Assembly: GCA_964504135.1 (NCBI GenBank)
Contig: CAZDCW010000009.1
Coordinates: 1-37,811, forward strand
Reading direction: 5' to 3'
Source of the DNA: JACPTG01 sp964504135
GTDB lineage: Archaea; Nanobdellota; Nanobdellia; Woesearchaeales; UBA10216
Length of the DNA stretch: 37,811 bases
A program made the position numbers and the translations under genes. The notes below the pieces were generated by a model. It saw nothing but the letters and a program-made list of their open reading frames with translations. It was not told where the DNA came from and searched no databases. Shown one piece after another: positions 6,718 to 13,663 of this stretch (position 1 is its first letter; every line of letters starts with the position of its first letter).

Positions 6718-7815
6718 ATGAGGCTTCTATTGTTTGTTTTCGCTTTCCTGCTGTTGCTTTCTGCTGTGCAGGCTGCATCCCTTCAGGATTTTGCAAGGGT
6801 TGAGGCCATTACCAAGCTCAGGGACGTTTCCTTTGCCATCGCCTTCCTGGGCGGCGTACTGAGCATTTTTTCGCCCTGCACTGTTGCCGTTCTTCCTGCA
6901 TTCCTGTCTTACACATTCAAGGAGAGGCGTGAAGTTCTTAAGATGACTTCCTTTTTCTTCCTCGGCTTTTCCGTTGCCTTTGTCATGCTTGGAATTGTCA
7001 TTGCCTACCTTGGGAAGGTTACATACGTGTATTTTCAGAATGAGTCAGGCGCTTTTATACAGGCTATTGGCTTCCTTCTGGTCCTTTTCGGCATAATGAC
7101 AGTCCTCGGGAGGGGCTTTACCTTCCTTAGCCTTGGGATGAAGCCCAGGCATGATGTGCCAGGTGTCATGCTTTTTGGCGGGCTTTTCGCAGTGGGCTGG
7201 AGCGCCTGCACAGGCCCTATAATAGCAGGCATACTCTCAATTGCTGCTGTGCTGAACAATTTTGCGTATGCCGCGCTGCTTTTGTTCTTTTACTCCCTGG
7301 GCATCGCGGTTCCGCTTTTTGTAATGGCTTACTTTTATGACCGGCATAACCTGGCTGAGCATCCGATAATTAGGGGCAGGGAGTTCTCTTTCAGCCTTTT
7401 TGGCCAGGATTTTTCTGTTCACACCACCAAGGCCGTGGCTGGCCTCATGCTTGTGGCCCTGGGTTTGGTGTTCATCTTTTTCCGCGGCACCACAGTCCTT
7501 ACCCAGGCTGACCTTCTGGCCAGGATGGCCCTGATGCTGGTCCTGCTGGCTTTTGCCTGGCTGCTGTACAGGCAGCTGGTTTGCAGGTTCGTTAAGTTTC
7601 AAAACTTCAGGCATCTTTCTCTCGCTTTGCTTGTTGCACTTTCCATACTGGCCTACTTGTACGTGAATTCAAGGCTCCATCTTACAACCGTCGGGCTTAC
7701 AGAGGATTTGGACAGGGTGCTGCTCCAGCATTCAGGCTTGTTTAATGTCTTGGGGATTGTCTTGCTGTTCATTCTGGCTGTCTTGGGATGGGTGCTTTTA
7801 AGGAGGAGGGGTTGA
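6718..7815 (+). CDS. CcdA/DsbD-like membrane electron-transfer protein
   Basis: The 365-aa polytopic protein begins with a probable signal sequence (1-19) and then the CcdA/DsbD core of about six helices. Conserved redox cysteines lie in FSPCTVAVLPAF (C54) and GWSACTGPIIAG (C164), the hallmark pair that passes electrons across the membrane. A C-terminal extension of about 120 aa adds roughly three helices not found in minimal CcdA. The family reduces extracytoplasmic thioredoxin-like proteins using cytosolic thioredoxin. It starts 2 nt after the cupredoxin stop, so the cupredoxin or the thiol proteins at 802-3741 are plausible acceptors (inference). Confidence 0.87.
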   Translation: MRLLLFVFAFLLLLSAVQAASLQDFARVEAITKLRDVSFAIAFLGGVLSIFSPCTVAVLPAFLSYTFKERREVLKMTSFFFLGFSVAFVMLGIVIAYLGKVTYVYFQNESGAFIQAIGFLLVLFGIMTVLGRGFTFLSLGMKPRHDVPGVMLFGGLFAVGWSACTGPIIAGILSIAAVLNNFAYAALLLFFYSLGIAVPLFVMAYFYDRHNLAEHPIIRGREFSFSLFGQDFSVHTTKAVAGLMLVALGLVFIFFRGTTVLTQADLLARMALMLVLLAFAWLLYRQLVCRFVKFQNFRHLSLALLVALSILAYLYVNSRLHLTTVGLTEDLDRVLLQHSGLFNVLGIVLLFILAVLGWVLLRRRG

Positions 7816-7864
7816 TTTCTTTTGCATTTTAAATTAGGAGCGACATAGCAGTAAACTATTATGT

Positions 7865-7957
7865 GTAGCAGCCTGTTGCCACCCCAGATTCAGCAGCCCC
7901 TTAAGGGAGAATACAGGCGTGTACTGTCGGGCTTCATGCACTGCTTTGGAATGTTCA
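7865..7957 (+). repeat. Long copy of the GTAGCAGGCTG repeat
   Basis: This copy begins GTAGCAGCCTGTTGCC, has the core AGCCCCTTAAGGGAG, then GGCGTGTACTG, and ends TTCATGCACTGCTTTGGAA. It follows the ccdA-like gene. The CCC/GGG core has a different loop from other copies. Confidence 0.75.
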
Positions 7958-7972
7958 ATACCCGGGTACTAC

Positions 7973-8095
7973 AAGATTAAACAAACTACCAACTGCCCAC
8001 AACCAACCACTAACTAATAATGAGTCAGCCTGCTAACAATAACTGCCAGCCACTAACCACTAACTGCCAGCCACTAACCACTAACTACCAGCCAC
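7973..8095 (+). repeat. A/C-rich tract with a 21-bp tandem repeat
   Basis: The tract is made of AACTACC/AACCACT units. At 8041-8095 a 21-bp unit (AACTGCCAGCCACTAACCAC plus T) occurs twice exactly and then as a third partial copy starting AACTACCAGCCAC. The gap at 7816-8111 holds only this tract, the long repeat at 7865 and a minimal repeat fragment; I see no further gene in it. Confidence 0.75.
8022..8036 (-). repeat. Minimal GTAGCAGGCTG repeat fragment
   Basis: The minus strand reads TTAGCAGGCTGACTC, the first 15 nt of the short repeat form. It is embedded in an A/C-rich tract. Confidence 0.5.
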
Positions 8096-8111
8096 TTAGA
8101 AACACTTAAAT

Positions 8112-8306
8112 ATGAATTATGCTTTGCAGAAGTTCATGATTGAGGCAAACAGGCTGGTTGTTGTGGTGCTGCTTGGCGGGGTTTGCCTGTACATCGTGTA
8201 TTTGCTTTATCACCTGCTTAAGCCTGGCAGGAGCAGCCATGAGCAGGAGATTGAGCATATTCTTTCATCCGACAAGTATAAGGTTAAGGGCAAGTTTGAG
8301 CAGTAA
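8112..8306 (+). CDS. Small single-TM protein preceding lgt
   Basis: This 64-aa protein has one membrane helix (about residues 13-35, RLVVVVLLGGVCLYIVYLLYHLL). A charged, probably cytoplasmic, C-terminal tail of about 28 aa follows. Its stop codon directly abuts the ATG of the Lgt gene, so the two are almost certainly co-translated. A promoter could not be placed well because the upstream region is repeat sequence. Function unknown; a small accessory subunit is possible. Confidence 0.65.
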   Translation: MNYALQKFMIEANRLVVVVLLGGVCLYIVYLLYHLLKPGRSSHEQEIEHILSSDKYKVKGKFEQ

Positions 8307-9050
8307 ATGGCGCTTCCTTACAGGACCTTTTCGTCAATCGACCTCGGCTTTCTTCAGCTTCATGTGTGGGGGATTTTTGCAGCCCTTGCATTCCTTGTCG
8401 CGTTTTGGTTCGCTGCGAGGGAGGCTAAGAGGAGGCGTCTTGATTCTGAGGTAATATGGGACTTGGCGCCCTGGCTTATTTTTGGCAGCATTCTTGGCGC
8501 CAGGATTGTTTTTTTCCTTGAGAACCCCCTGGCCCTGACAAGCCCCCTTGAGTTCTTCAGGGTCTGGAACGGTGGCCTTGCCTTCCATGGCGGCTTTGCA
8601 GGCGGCGTGGCTGCTTTTCTCATCTTTGCGCGGCTGAGGCGGCTTGACTTTTGGAAGTATGCTGATGCGGTTGCGCCTGCGATAGCTTTAGGCCATGCGG
8701 TCGGCAGGTGCGGCTGCTTTCTTACAGGCCTTCACATCGGGAAGGAGGCTGATGTTCCTTGGGCTGTTTATTATGATGGGGCCCTAAGGCATGCAACTCC
8801 GCTGTACGAGTTTATGGCCCTTATGGCGATTTTTGGCTTTCTCCTCTGGTTCAGGAACCAGAAGCTGGCGTTTGACGGATTTCTTTTCGCAGCTTACCTT
8901 GCCTTGTACAGCGTTGCCAGGTTTGTAATAGAATTTTACAGGGCAGACCCTACGTATTTCGGCTTCACAGTGGCGCAGTATATCACCGTAGTTCTGTTTG
9001 CTGCGTCATCTTCTTTTATCGTACTCAGGCTGCGGCAGGCTCACGCATAA
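8307..9050 (+). CDS. lgt: Prolipoprotein diacylglyceryl transferase (Lgt) homologue
   Basis: Lgt transfers diacylglycerol to the lipobox cysteine of preproteins. The 247-aa polytopic protein keeps the main family landmarks. These are WNGGLAFHGGFAGG (H94, the HGG motif), GHAVGRCGCF (R134, aligned with the essential GR arginine), TPLYE (167-168) and ARFVIEFYRADP (R205/E209/R212, the C-terminal RFxxEFxR motif). The usual NFxNxE after GR is replaced by CGCFLTG, so it is divergent. Lgt is normally bacterial and archaeal lipids are ether-linked, so the donor lipid is an open question. Lipobox proteins at 2585 and 6335 are candidate substrates. Confidence 0.85.
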   Translation: MALPYRTFSSIDLGFLQLHVWGIFAALAFLVAFWFAAREAKRRRLDSEVIWDLAPWLIFGSILGARIVFFLENPLALTSPLEFFRVWNGGLAFHGGFAGGVAAFLIFARLRRLDFWKYADAVAPAIALGHAVGRCGCFLTGLHIGKEADVPWAVYYDGALRHATPLYEFMALMAIFGFLLWFRNQKLAFDGFLFAAYLALYSVARFVIEFYRADPTYFGFTVAQYITVVLFAASSSFIVLRLRQAHA

Positions 9051-9127
9051 GTGCTTCTGCGCGTGCAAGCACTGCGGCTGCAGGCATTTGAGGTCAAATT
9101 GTTTTTCTCCGGCTTGCTGTGCCAAAC

Positions 9128-9138
9128 TTTTATAAAAT
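9128..9138 (+). promoter_or_regulatory. TATA-like box for the 54-aa membrane protein
   Basis: TTTTATAAAAT is centred about 39 nt before ATG 9172. This leaves a leader of about 12 nt that carries an AAGGGG ribosome-binding element. Confidence 0.5.
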
Positions 9139-9171
9139 CAGCTTCTTAACAATAGTTAAGGGGTTGCGCAT

Positions 9172-9336
9172 ATGCCTGCTTTTTTCACAGCTTTAAGTGT
9201 AATAGGGATTATAGTTGGATTGTTCATGGTTAACAGGGGAATGACCGGCCATGAGCTTGGCCCTGTCCTTGTCCTGGTCATTGGTTTGTTCGTGGTAATC
9301 AAGGAGGTCATGGATATTCTTGTGGCTGGCAGATAG
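9172..9336 (+). CDS. 54-aa two-helix membrane protein
   Basis: This short frame, ATG to TAG, encodes two hydrophobic helices: FFTALSVIGIIVGLFMV, then LGPVLVLVIGLFVVIKEV. They are joined by a short polar turn (NRGMTGHE), and the protein ends DILVAGR. A TATA-like box and a GGGG ribosome-binding element precede it. The neat hairpin topology supports it as a real gene, though I do not recognise it. It is separated from lgt by about 120 nt and has its own promoter. Confidence 0.65.
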   Translation: MPAFFTALSVIGIIVGLFMVNRGMTGHELGPVLVLVIGLFVVIKEVMDILVAGR

Positions 9337-9350
9337 AACGTCTCATTTTG

Positions 9351-9442
9351 GCCAGTGAACTTTGCAAACCAGTAAACTCCAAGCCGTACACATGCAAACA
9401 CCGGAAGGGGGATGTCGAAACAGGGCAGGAACAGCCTGCTAC
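9351..9442 (-). repeat. Long copy of the GTAGCAGGCTG repeat
   Basis: On the minus strand it reads GTAGCAGGCTGTTCCTGCCC, then a CATCCCCCTTCCGGTG core, then CATGTGTACGGCTTGGAG, and ends TTTGCAAAGTTCACTGGCC. It lies downstream of the AMMECR1 gene and between two convergent genes. Confidence 0.75.
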
Positions 9443-9476
9443 AGTGATTTAAAGTTCTTAAGCAAAAATCAGGCCA

Positions 9477-10004
9477 CTACTCAGTTAAAGTCCTTACGGT
9501 GAAGGTGTATATCTTCGCATTCTCATCTTTCCACGTCTCAGGCGCAAGCCCTGCCTTTTCGCACGCTGCCTCGAGAGCCTCTTCAGGCTTGAATTCCTCC
9601 AGTTCCCTTGGCAACAGCACTCCTTCGCTGGGCCCGAACCTTATAATAAGGCCCTGCCCTTTGCCGATTTTTCCGGGAAGCTCCCTTCTTGGCCCCTTAA
9701 GTTCAGAAAGCCTGGAAAGTGTGGATACCTCGAACATGCAGTCAGCCAGCATTTCTTTTTCCAGAGGTGTGAACCTGGGGTCTTCAAAGGCCGCCGCCTT
9801 TGCCGCCAGAACCGTCGCTTTTCCAATGCTGTGCACTGGCTCTGGAAACCCCACTGAGCCCCTTGGCTCCCCCTTGTACAGCACCTGTACAAACACGCCT
9901 GCCTTGGATGGAAACTGCCTTTCCAGTTCCTTGAAGTCGTATTGCCTGCCGTTCAGCACGCCCTCAACTGCCTTTCTTGCTGCTGCAGGCAGTGAGTCAG
10001 CCAT
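9477..10004 (-). CDS. AMMECR1-domain protein
   Basis: The 175-aa protein matches the AMMECR1 family over its full length. The family signature LRGCIG appears here as PRGSVGFPEP (about 47-57). It is followed by the conserved AAAFEDPRFTPLEKEML segment, the EVSTLSRL strand and GLIIRFGPSEGVLLPRE. AMMECR1 proteins occur throughout archaea and eukaryotes. Their biochemical role is not settled, although a radical-SAM partner and a nucleotide- or RNA-linked function have been proposed. The start lies 3 nt after the rpo11 stop, so it is co-transcribed with an RNA polymerase subunit gene. Confidence 0.9.
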   Translation of the reverse strand: MADSLPAAARKAVEGVLNGRQYDFKELERQFPSKAGVFVQVLYKGEPRGSVGFPEPVHSIGKATVLAAKAAAFEDPRFTPLEKEMLADCMFEVSTLSRLSELKGPRRELPGKIGKGQGLIIRFGPSEGVLLPRELEEFKPEEALEAACEKAGLAPETWKDENAKIYTFTVRTLTE

Positions 10005-10007
10005 TTT

Positions 10008-10283
10008 CTACCTTATCTTTGAGAATTCCTTCCTTAGCTTTTCTGCGTCTTTCTGCAGCTTTTCCACTGCGTCCATTACCGCTTTCCTGGGCTTTACCTC
10101 TCCGTCTGTCTCCACAATCATCTTCGGCACGCCCACAAGCGGGTGGGCTATGCTGTAAGTTGATATCTTTACGTGCTTGTTATCCCAGAGAGCCTTCTTC
10201 ACCGTGTTGCAGAGGCTGTGTCCCTCTCCCTTCAGCTCAAACACAAGCCTTTTCGGTGTTTCCTCAAGCACAACAAGTTCCAT
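10008..10283 (-). CDS. rpo11: DNA-directed RNA polymerase subunit Rpo11 (L)
   Basis: The 91-aa protein has the archaeal Rpo11/RpoL and eukaryotic RPB11 form. An N-terminal strand pair (ELVVLEETPKRLVFELKGEGHSLCNTVKKALW) carries the alpha-like HSLCN motif. It is followed by the AHPLVGVPKMIVETDG strand region and a charged C-terminal helix for dimerisation with Rpo3. A TAATATAAA box about 26 nt before the ATG indicates a leaderless transcript. This is strong evidence that the host is archaeal. Confidence 0.93.
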   Translation of the reverse strand: MELVVLEETPKRLVFELKGEGHSLCNTVKKALWDNKHVKISTYSIAHPLVGVPKMIVETDGEVKPRKAVMDAVEKLQKDAEKLRKEFSKIR

Positions 10284-10311
10284 GAGAGGCTGGGTAGGGC
10301 TTTGGTTTATA

Positions 10312-10602
10312 TTACTTTCTGTAGTTGTTGCCAGGCGAGTCTGGCTTTTGGGAATAGACAGGTTCCCCCATTATAGCCCGCGCCTCCATAGAGTATCCCA
10401 TTCGCCTTAACTCCATATAGGTGCTGAAAATGGCCTTTTGAACCAGTTGGGGGTCAATGCCATCAGGCGACACGCCAAGGGTTTCTAAACGCTTTAGCCT
10501 TTCCACCAGCATATCGGCCATTTGGTCCTCTCGCCCATCAGCTATATTGACAGGACTATAGCCTGCCGTTGTTTCAATTTTACCATTAATCGTATCTGCC
10601 AT
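10312..10602 (-). CDS. Hypothetical protein, 96 aa
   Basis: I do not recognise the family. The small soluble protein has a polar N-terminus and a central amphipathic helix (DQMADMLVERLKRLETLGVSP). A second helical region follows (QLVQKAIFSTYMELRRMGYS), with a polar tail. A GAATAAATAC box about 28 nt before the ATG supports it being expressed independently of rpo11. Its style (short, helical, anonymous) matches the small genes at 30434 and 35081. Confidence 0.55.
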   Translation of the reverse strand: MADTINGKIETTAGYSPVNIADGREDQMADMLVERLKRLETLGVSPDGIDPQLVQKAIFSTYMELRRMGYSMEARAIMGEPVYSQKPDSPGNNYRK

Positions 10603-10653
10603 CTTCCCACCAACCTCGTATTCTTTGTATTTATTCTTATTTTTATCTATATG

Positions 10654-11268
10654 CTATATATGCTTCAGCCTGTAGCAGTTGGCCTCTATCCGGTGTATCC
10701 GCTTTCGGTGGAAGCTTTGGGTTTGCCTCAGGATGAGTTTCAGCGGCAGCACCTTTTCAACTTCAAAAGAGTGGTCAGCCGCCATTGCCCTTGCAAAGCG
10801 GTCTGTGCTTGCCTTGTGTATGCTGTATATGGTATCAGCCACTGAAAAAGCCTTGAGCAGGAATTCCCTGTCCGCATGCTCCTTTTTTGTGCCGAAAGGC
10901 GGATTCTGGACAACCACATCACATTTAAGGCTTACTGCGGCTACATGCCCCAAAATGAATTCAGCCCGCTGTGCTGCGCCGAGTGATTCAGCATTTTCCT
11001 GCGCCACTCTGAGGGCTTCCCTGTCCGAGTCAACGAAATATGCCTTCCGCGCCCCAAGCAGCAGGCATCCTATTCCCAGTATTCCGGTTCCGCACCCAAG
11101 GTCTGCAATAACTTTTCCCTTCAGGTCGCCTTGCATGTGAGCAGCCCATAGCACAGCCGCCGCACTTTCAGAGTCAGTGTCATACTGTTCCTGCATGGCT
11201 GCTGGCTTGTGGAAAGGCTTCACTTTCGAAAGTGCCACGGCCAGGCTGGCCTTGCTTCTGATTTCCAT
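10654..11268 (-). CDS. METTL5-like rRNA adenine-N6 methyltransferase
   Basis: The 204-aa class I SAM-dependent methyltransferase has the SAM loop DLGCGTGILGIG (about 56-67), an acidic ribose-binding aspartate (VDSD, 79-82) and the adenine-N6 catalytic motif NPPFGTK (122-128). The N-terminal MQEQYDTDSESAA segment corresponds to the EQYxT signature of the METTL5 family, which methylates small-subunit rRNA (m6A). An rRNA target is assigned by family. A GCAATAAATAG box about 28 nt upstream marks its own promoter. Confidence 0.85.
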   Translation of the reverse strand: MEIRSKASLAVALSKVKPFHKPAAMQEQYDTDSESAAAVLWAAHMQGDLKGKVIADLGCGTGILGIGCLLLGARKAYFVDSDREALRVAQENAESLGAAQRAEFILGHVAAVSLKCDVVVQNPPFGTKKEHADREFLLKAFSVADTIYSIHKASTDRFARAMAADHSFEVEKVLPLKLILRQTQSFHRKRIHRIEANCYRLKHI

Positions 11269-11342
11269 ATTCCTTTGGCAGTTTCATCTTCTATTTATTG
11301 CTTTGTTTACTTATTATAAGGAGGAAAAAACTATTGACTTAA

Positions 11343-11436
11343 GTAGCAGGCTGTGGCTTATGTTTTTCGCAGCCCCTACAGGGAGTTTGCCAAGGTGTAC
11401 TGCTTAGTCATTCACGGCTTTGCAATGTCCACTGCC
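11343..11436 (+). repeat. Long copy of the GTAGCAGGCTG repeat
   Basis: It begins GTAGCAGGCTGTGGCTTATG, has the core AGCCCCTACAGGGAG, then AAGGTGTACTGCTTAG, and ends TTTGCAATGTCCACTGCC. It is the only long copy that lies upstream of both flanking genes, which argues against a pure terminator role. Confidence 0.75.
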
Positions 11437-11502
11437 CTTTCCTTGTGAAAAAGCATCGCATTTGCACAGGTCACTTTGAACAATTTTTATGGATTATTCA
11501 AA

Positions 11503-11538
11503 ACTCACTATAACTATTAACCACGAACTACCAACTGC
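11503..11538 (+). repeat. A/C-rich AACCACGAACTACC tract
   Basis: Units of AACTATT, AACCACG, AACTACC and AACTGCC are in tandem on the plus strand. The tract follows the long repeat by about 70 nt, the same pairing as at 7865/7973 and 16113/16219. Confidence 0.55.
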
Positions 11539-11640
11539 CTGATGACAACTTTTCCGTTTTGAACCATCAGCCGGTGAAACCAAAAATTATTTAAGAAAGG
11601 CCGCAAAATGGATTGCTTGGTTTATTAGGGGGTGTTCAAT

Positions 11641-12159
11641 ATGGTGAAAGGGGTGCTTGTCAGCTGTGCGTCTGATTTTGACGTTCTGAAGACTGAGTTG
11701 AGGGGTGCGTTGAAGGGGATTCGCGAGGAGTTTGATGAGCACCTTGACGCCATCAACCAGACTGCTGAGGAGGTTCAGGCAAACTGTGAGTCTCTCTGCC
11801 GCCTGGAGGAGAAGGTTGAAAGGCTTGGTTCAAGGGTTGAGCAGCTCTGCCTCATGCTGGATGGCTCCTTAAGGGAAGAGCAGCCTGAGATTGCCCTTTC
11901 AGCGAAGGAGAAGGAGGTTTTCCTGGTGCTGTACACAGCAGACCAGTCAGTTACTTATGCTGAAATCGCGGCAGGGATAAGGGAGTCTGAATTCCTGGTG
12001 AGGACTTACATTACGAGCCTTATACAGAAGGGTGTTCCTGTCAGGAAGTTCTACAGGAATAATGTGGTGCAGCTGGAGTTGAGCCCCCGCTTCAGGGAGC
12101 TTCAGACAAGGAACAACCTGTTGAACATCAGCCAGCGGACAGTCAAGGAATTCTGCTGA
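11641..12159 (+). CDS. Coiled-coil plus winged-helix DNA-binding protein
   Basis: The ATG at 11641 is chosen because an AGGGGGTG ribosome-binding site lies just upstream. The 172-aa protein starts MVKGVLVSCASDFD. It continues with a long coiled coil (about 18-80, including REEFDEHLDAINQTAEEVQ and LCRLEEKVERLGSRVEQL) and ends with a winged-helix-like domain (about 93-160: LSAKEKEVFLVLYTADQSVTYAEIAA, then VRTYITSLIQKGVPV). This architecture is common in DPANN-type archaea as I recall it; the function is not established. A dimeric transcription or chromatin factor is the best guess. Confidence 0.7.
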   Translation: MVKGVLVSCASDFDVLKTELRGALKGIREEFDEHLDAINQTAEEVQANCESLCRLEEKVERLGSRVEQLCLMLDGSLREEQPEIALSAKEKEVFLVLYTADQSVTYAEIAAGIRESEFLVRTYITSLIQKGVPVRKFYRNNVVQLELSPRFRELQTRNNLLNISQRTVKEFC

Positions 12160-12172
12160 TTTTTTTGTTTTT
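12160..12172 (+). terminator. T-rich terminator after the coiled-coil/wHTH gene
   Basis: The stop codon is followed at once by TTTTTTTGTTTTT, an archaeal-type oligo-T terminator. The next gene is on the opposite strand. Confidence 0.55.
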
Positions 12173-12181
12173 CAGGGCAGT

Positions 12182-12640
12182 TCACTTTTTTCTTCTTAGG
12201 TCCGCTTTGATATCGTCTATTCCTTTGTTCACGCGTTCAAATTCCTTGTTTATGAGTTCGAATTCTTTGTTTACCCGTTCGAAGTCCTTGCTTATGTGCC
12301 CAAAGTTGGTTGTTGCCACGCCGATAAAATTTGCAAAATTCCGTTCAAGCCTTGCCAGTCTTTTCTCCAGGGGATTCAGGTAAAACTGCCAGGAGCCAAA
12401 ACCGAACAGCAGCAGGGAGGCCAACCATTGTAATTCAACCGGCATTTCAATTCCCAGGAAGGCAACCGGGTCTCTTGTAATAATTGCCATTGCCAGGAAC
12501 ACCCCTGCAATCATTACAAAAAAGCCTCCGTTGTTCTCCAATGATGCCCTGAATTTCTGTTGGTTTAGCAGATAAGAAGCCAAAAATAGAACAGCAAGGC
12601 CAGCTGCAATAGCCCAAAAAACAGCCAGGTATATCGCCAT
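12182..12640 (-). CDS. Membrane protein with C-terminal heptad coiled coil
   Basis: The 152-aa protein has three hydrophobic helices (about 4-24, 39-55 and 69-84). A cytoplasmic coiled coil (about 90-150) then contains tandem near-identical heptads: FERVNKE, FELINKE, FERVNKG. The DNA repeats with the same 21-bp period. I do not recognise the family. The layout, short helices followed by a coiled coil, suggests an oligomeric membrane scaffold. It ends just past the T-run of the preceding convergent gene. Confidence 0.6.
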   Translation of the reverse strand: MAIYLAVFWAIAAGLAVLFLASYLLNQQKFRASLENNGGFFVMIAGVFLAMAIITRDPVAFLGIEMPVELQWLASLLLFGFGSWQFYLNPLEKRLARLERNFANFIGVATTNFGHISKDFERVNKEFELINKEFERVNKGIDDIKADLRRKK

Positions 12641-12701
12641 GGTTGGTCAGTGCCCTCTTTTGGTTAAAAGCTTTGCGCTGATTTCTGTCACGGAAAACAA
12701 T

Positions 12702-13658
12702 TTACCCTCCATACTTGTTCCTTGCTGCCTGTGCGTTTGCCTCAAACATTGCTCTCTGCTGCTGGTCTGCCTTTGCACTGCGCAGGCCGTACTCGCGGAG
12801 CAGGTCACCTGTCTCGGCTGTGAGGGGCCTGCTTCCATTTGCAGCTGCCTCCATTCCAGATATCCGCTGCAGCTCTTCCCCCACTTCCATGGCTCCTGCC
12901 ATTGCGAAGCTTGACAAGGCTGAGTATGCTGAGTACACCGCATCCATCCGGTCAGTGTTTTCCCTTATCCACTGCCTTGCCGGCTGTGTCATTGCAGCGT
13001 GCTGCGCCACGGCCTGTACATAGCCTGCAAGCCTGTCCATGGCCAGTGCTGCGTTGCTTAGTGTCTGTTCATATGATGTGAGCGCTTCCAGTTCTGAGCC
13101 TCTTATTGCGGTTGTCTGGTCTGCTTTTGCCTTTTCGCTGCCAAGCCAGCTTAGCCTTTTTTCAAGTGCTCCCTTTAGGCGGTAGCAGTTTTGGAAGTCC
13201 GGGTCTGTGATTTGCATCGAGGCCAGCTTTTCAGCCGCCTGCTGGTAGCCCCAGAGTGCTTGCGCTGCTTCCCTTTCAACCTCCTCAGCCCTGGAGGCTG
13301 CCTGGCAAAGCTTTGGAAGCACAGTCTCATCCCTGTATGCGGCCAGCTGGTCCCTTACCTTGCAGGATTGGGCCAGGGCGCTGCGCACAGAGCTGTTCAG
13401 CACGCTTACTGCTTCCAGCTGTTCTCCAAAGAGCTGGTCTAAGGTTTTTGGGATGGCTGCAGGCAGAAATTCTCCGACAACCTGCAAATACATGGATTCG
13501 AGCGTGGCAAGCAATGGGCTGCTGTCTATCCTTATTCGCCTGTCCATGGCGTCCTGCACAGCCCACAGCCTGTTGATGTTTTCTGCCAGGGTTTCATAGC
13601 TTGCTTCTGGCACAGCGCTGTACTTGCCATTGCCTGTCAGCCTGCCTATCAGGTTCAT
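12702..13658 (-). CDS. Alpha-helical hypothetical protein, 318 aa
   Basis: ATG 13658 is preferred over GTG 13667 because AGGTGA sits 5 nt before it. The protein is almost entirely predicted alpha helix, rich in Ala, Gln, Leu and Glu. Examples are RAEEVEREAAQALWGYQQAA and QRISGMEAAANG. It has no membrane segment, signal or catalytic motif. The overall character recalls coiled-coil tail, spectrin-like or filament proteins. It overlaps or abuts the upstream 179-aa membrane-protein gene, so the two probably act together. Not assigned to a family. Confidence 0.65.
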   Translation of the reverse strand: MNLIGRLTGNGKYSAVPEASYETLAENINRLWAVQDAMDRRIRIDSSPLLATLESMYLQVVGEFLPAAIPKTLDQLFGEQLEAVSVLNSSVRSALAQSCKVRDQLAAYRDETVLPKLCQAASRAEEVEREAAQALWGYQQAAEKLASMQITDPDFQNCYRLKGALEKRLSWLGSEKAKADQTTAIRGSELEALTSYEQTLSNAALAMDRLAGYVQAVAQHAAMTQPARQWIRENTDRMDAVYSAYSALSSFAMAGAMEVGEELQRISGMEAAANGSRPLTAETGDLLREYGLRSAKADQQQRAMFEANAQAARNKYGG

Positions 13659-13663
13659 TTTTT

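Larger units (their letters stand above)
11269..11640. other. Intergenic region with repeats and promoters
   Basis: This 372-nt gap between divergent genes holds the METTL5-like promoter near its left end and a long dispersed repeat (11343-11436). An A/C-rich tract (11503-11538) and, near 11590, an ATTATTTAAG box for the next gene follow. I found no convincing gene or RNA gene in it. Confidence 0.6.

Noticed and set aside
7865..7957. Long repeats as tRNA or CRISPR units
   Set aside because: No cloverleaf, T-loop or regular spacing; copies are kilobases apart and on both strands.
8041..8095. Possible CRISPR array
   Set aside because: The 21-bp units are directly adjacent without spacers and no cas gene is present.
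9351..9442. Long repeats as simple transcription terminators
   Set aside because: No oligo-T run follows the hairpin, and the copy at 11343 lies upstream of both flanking genes.
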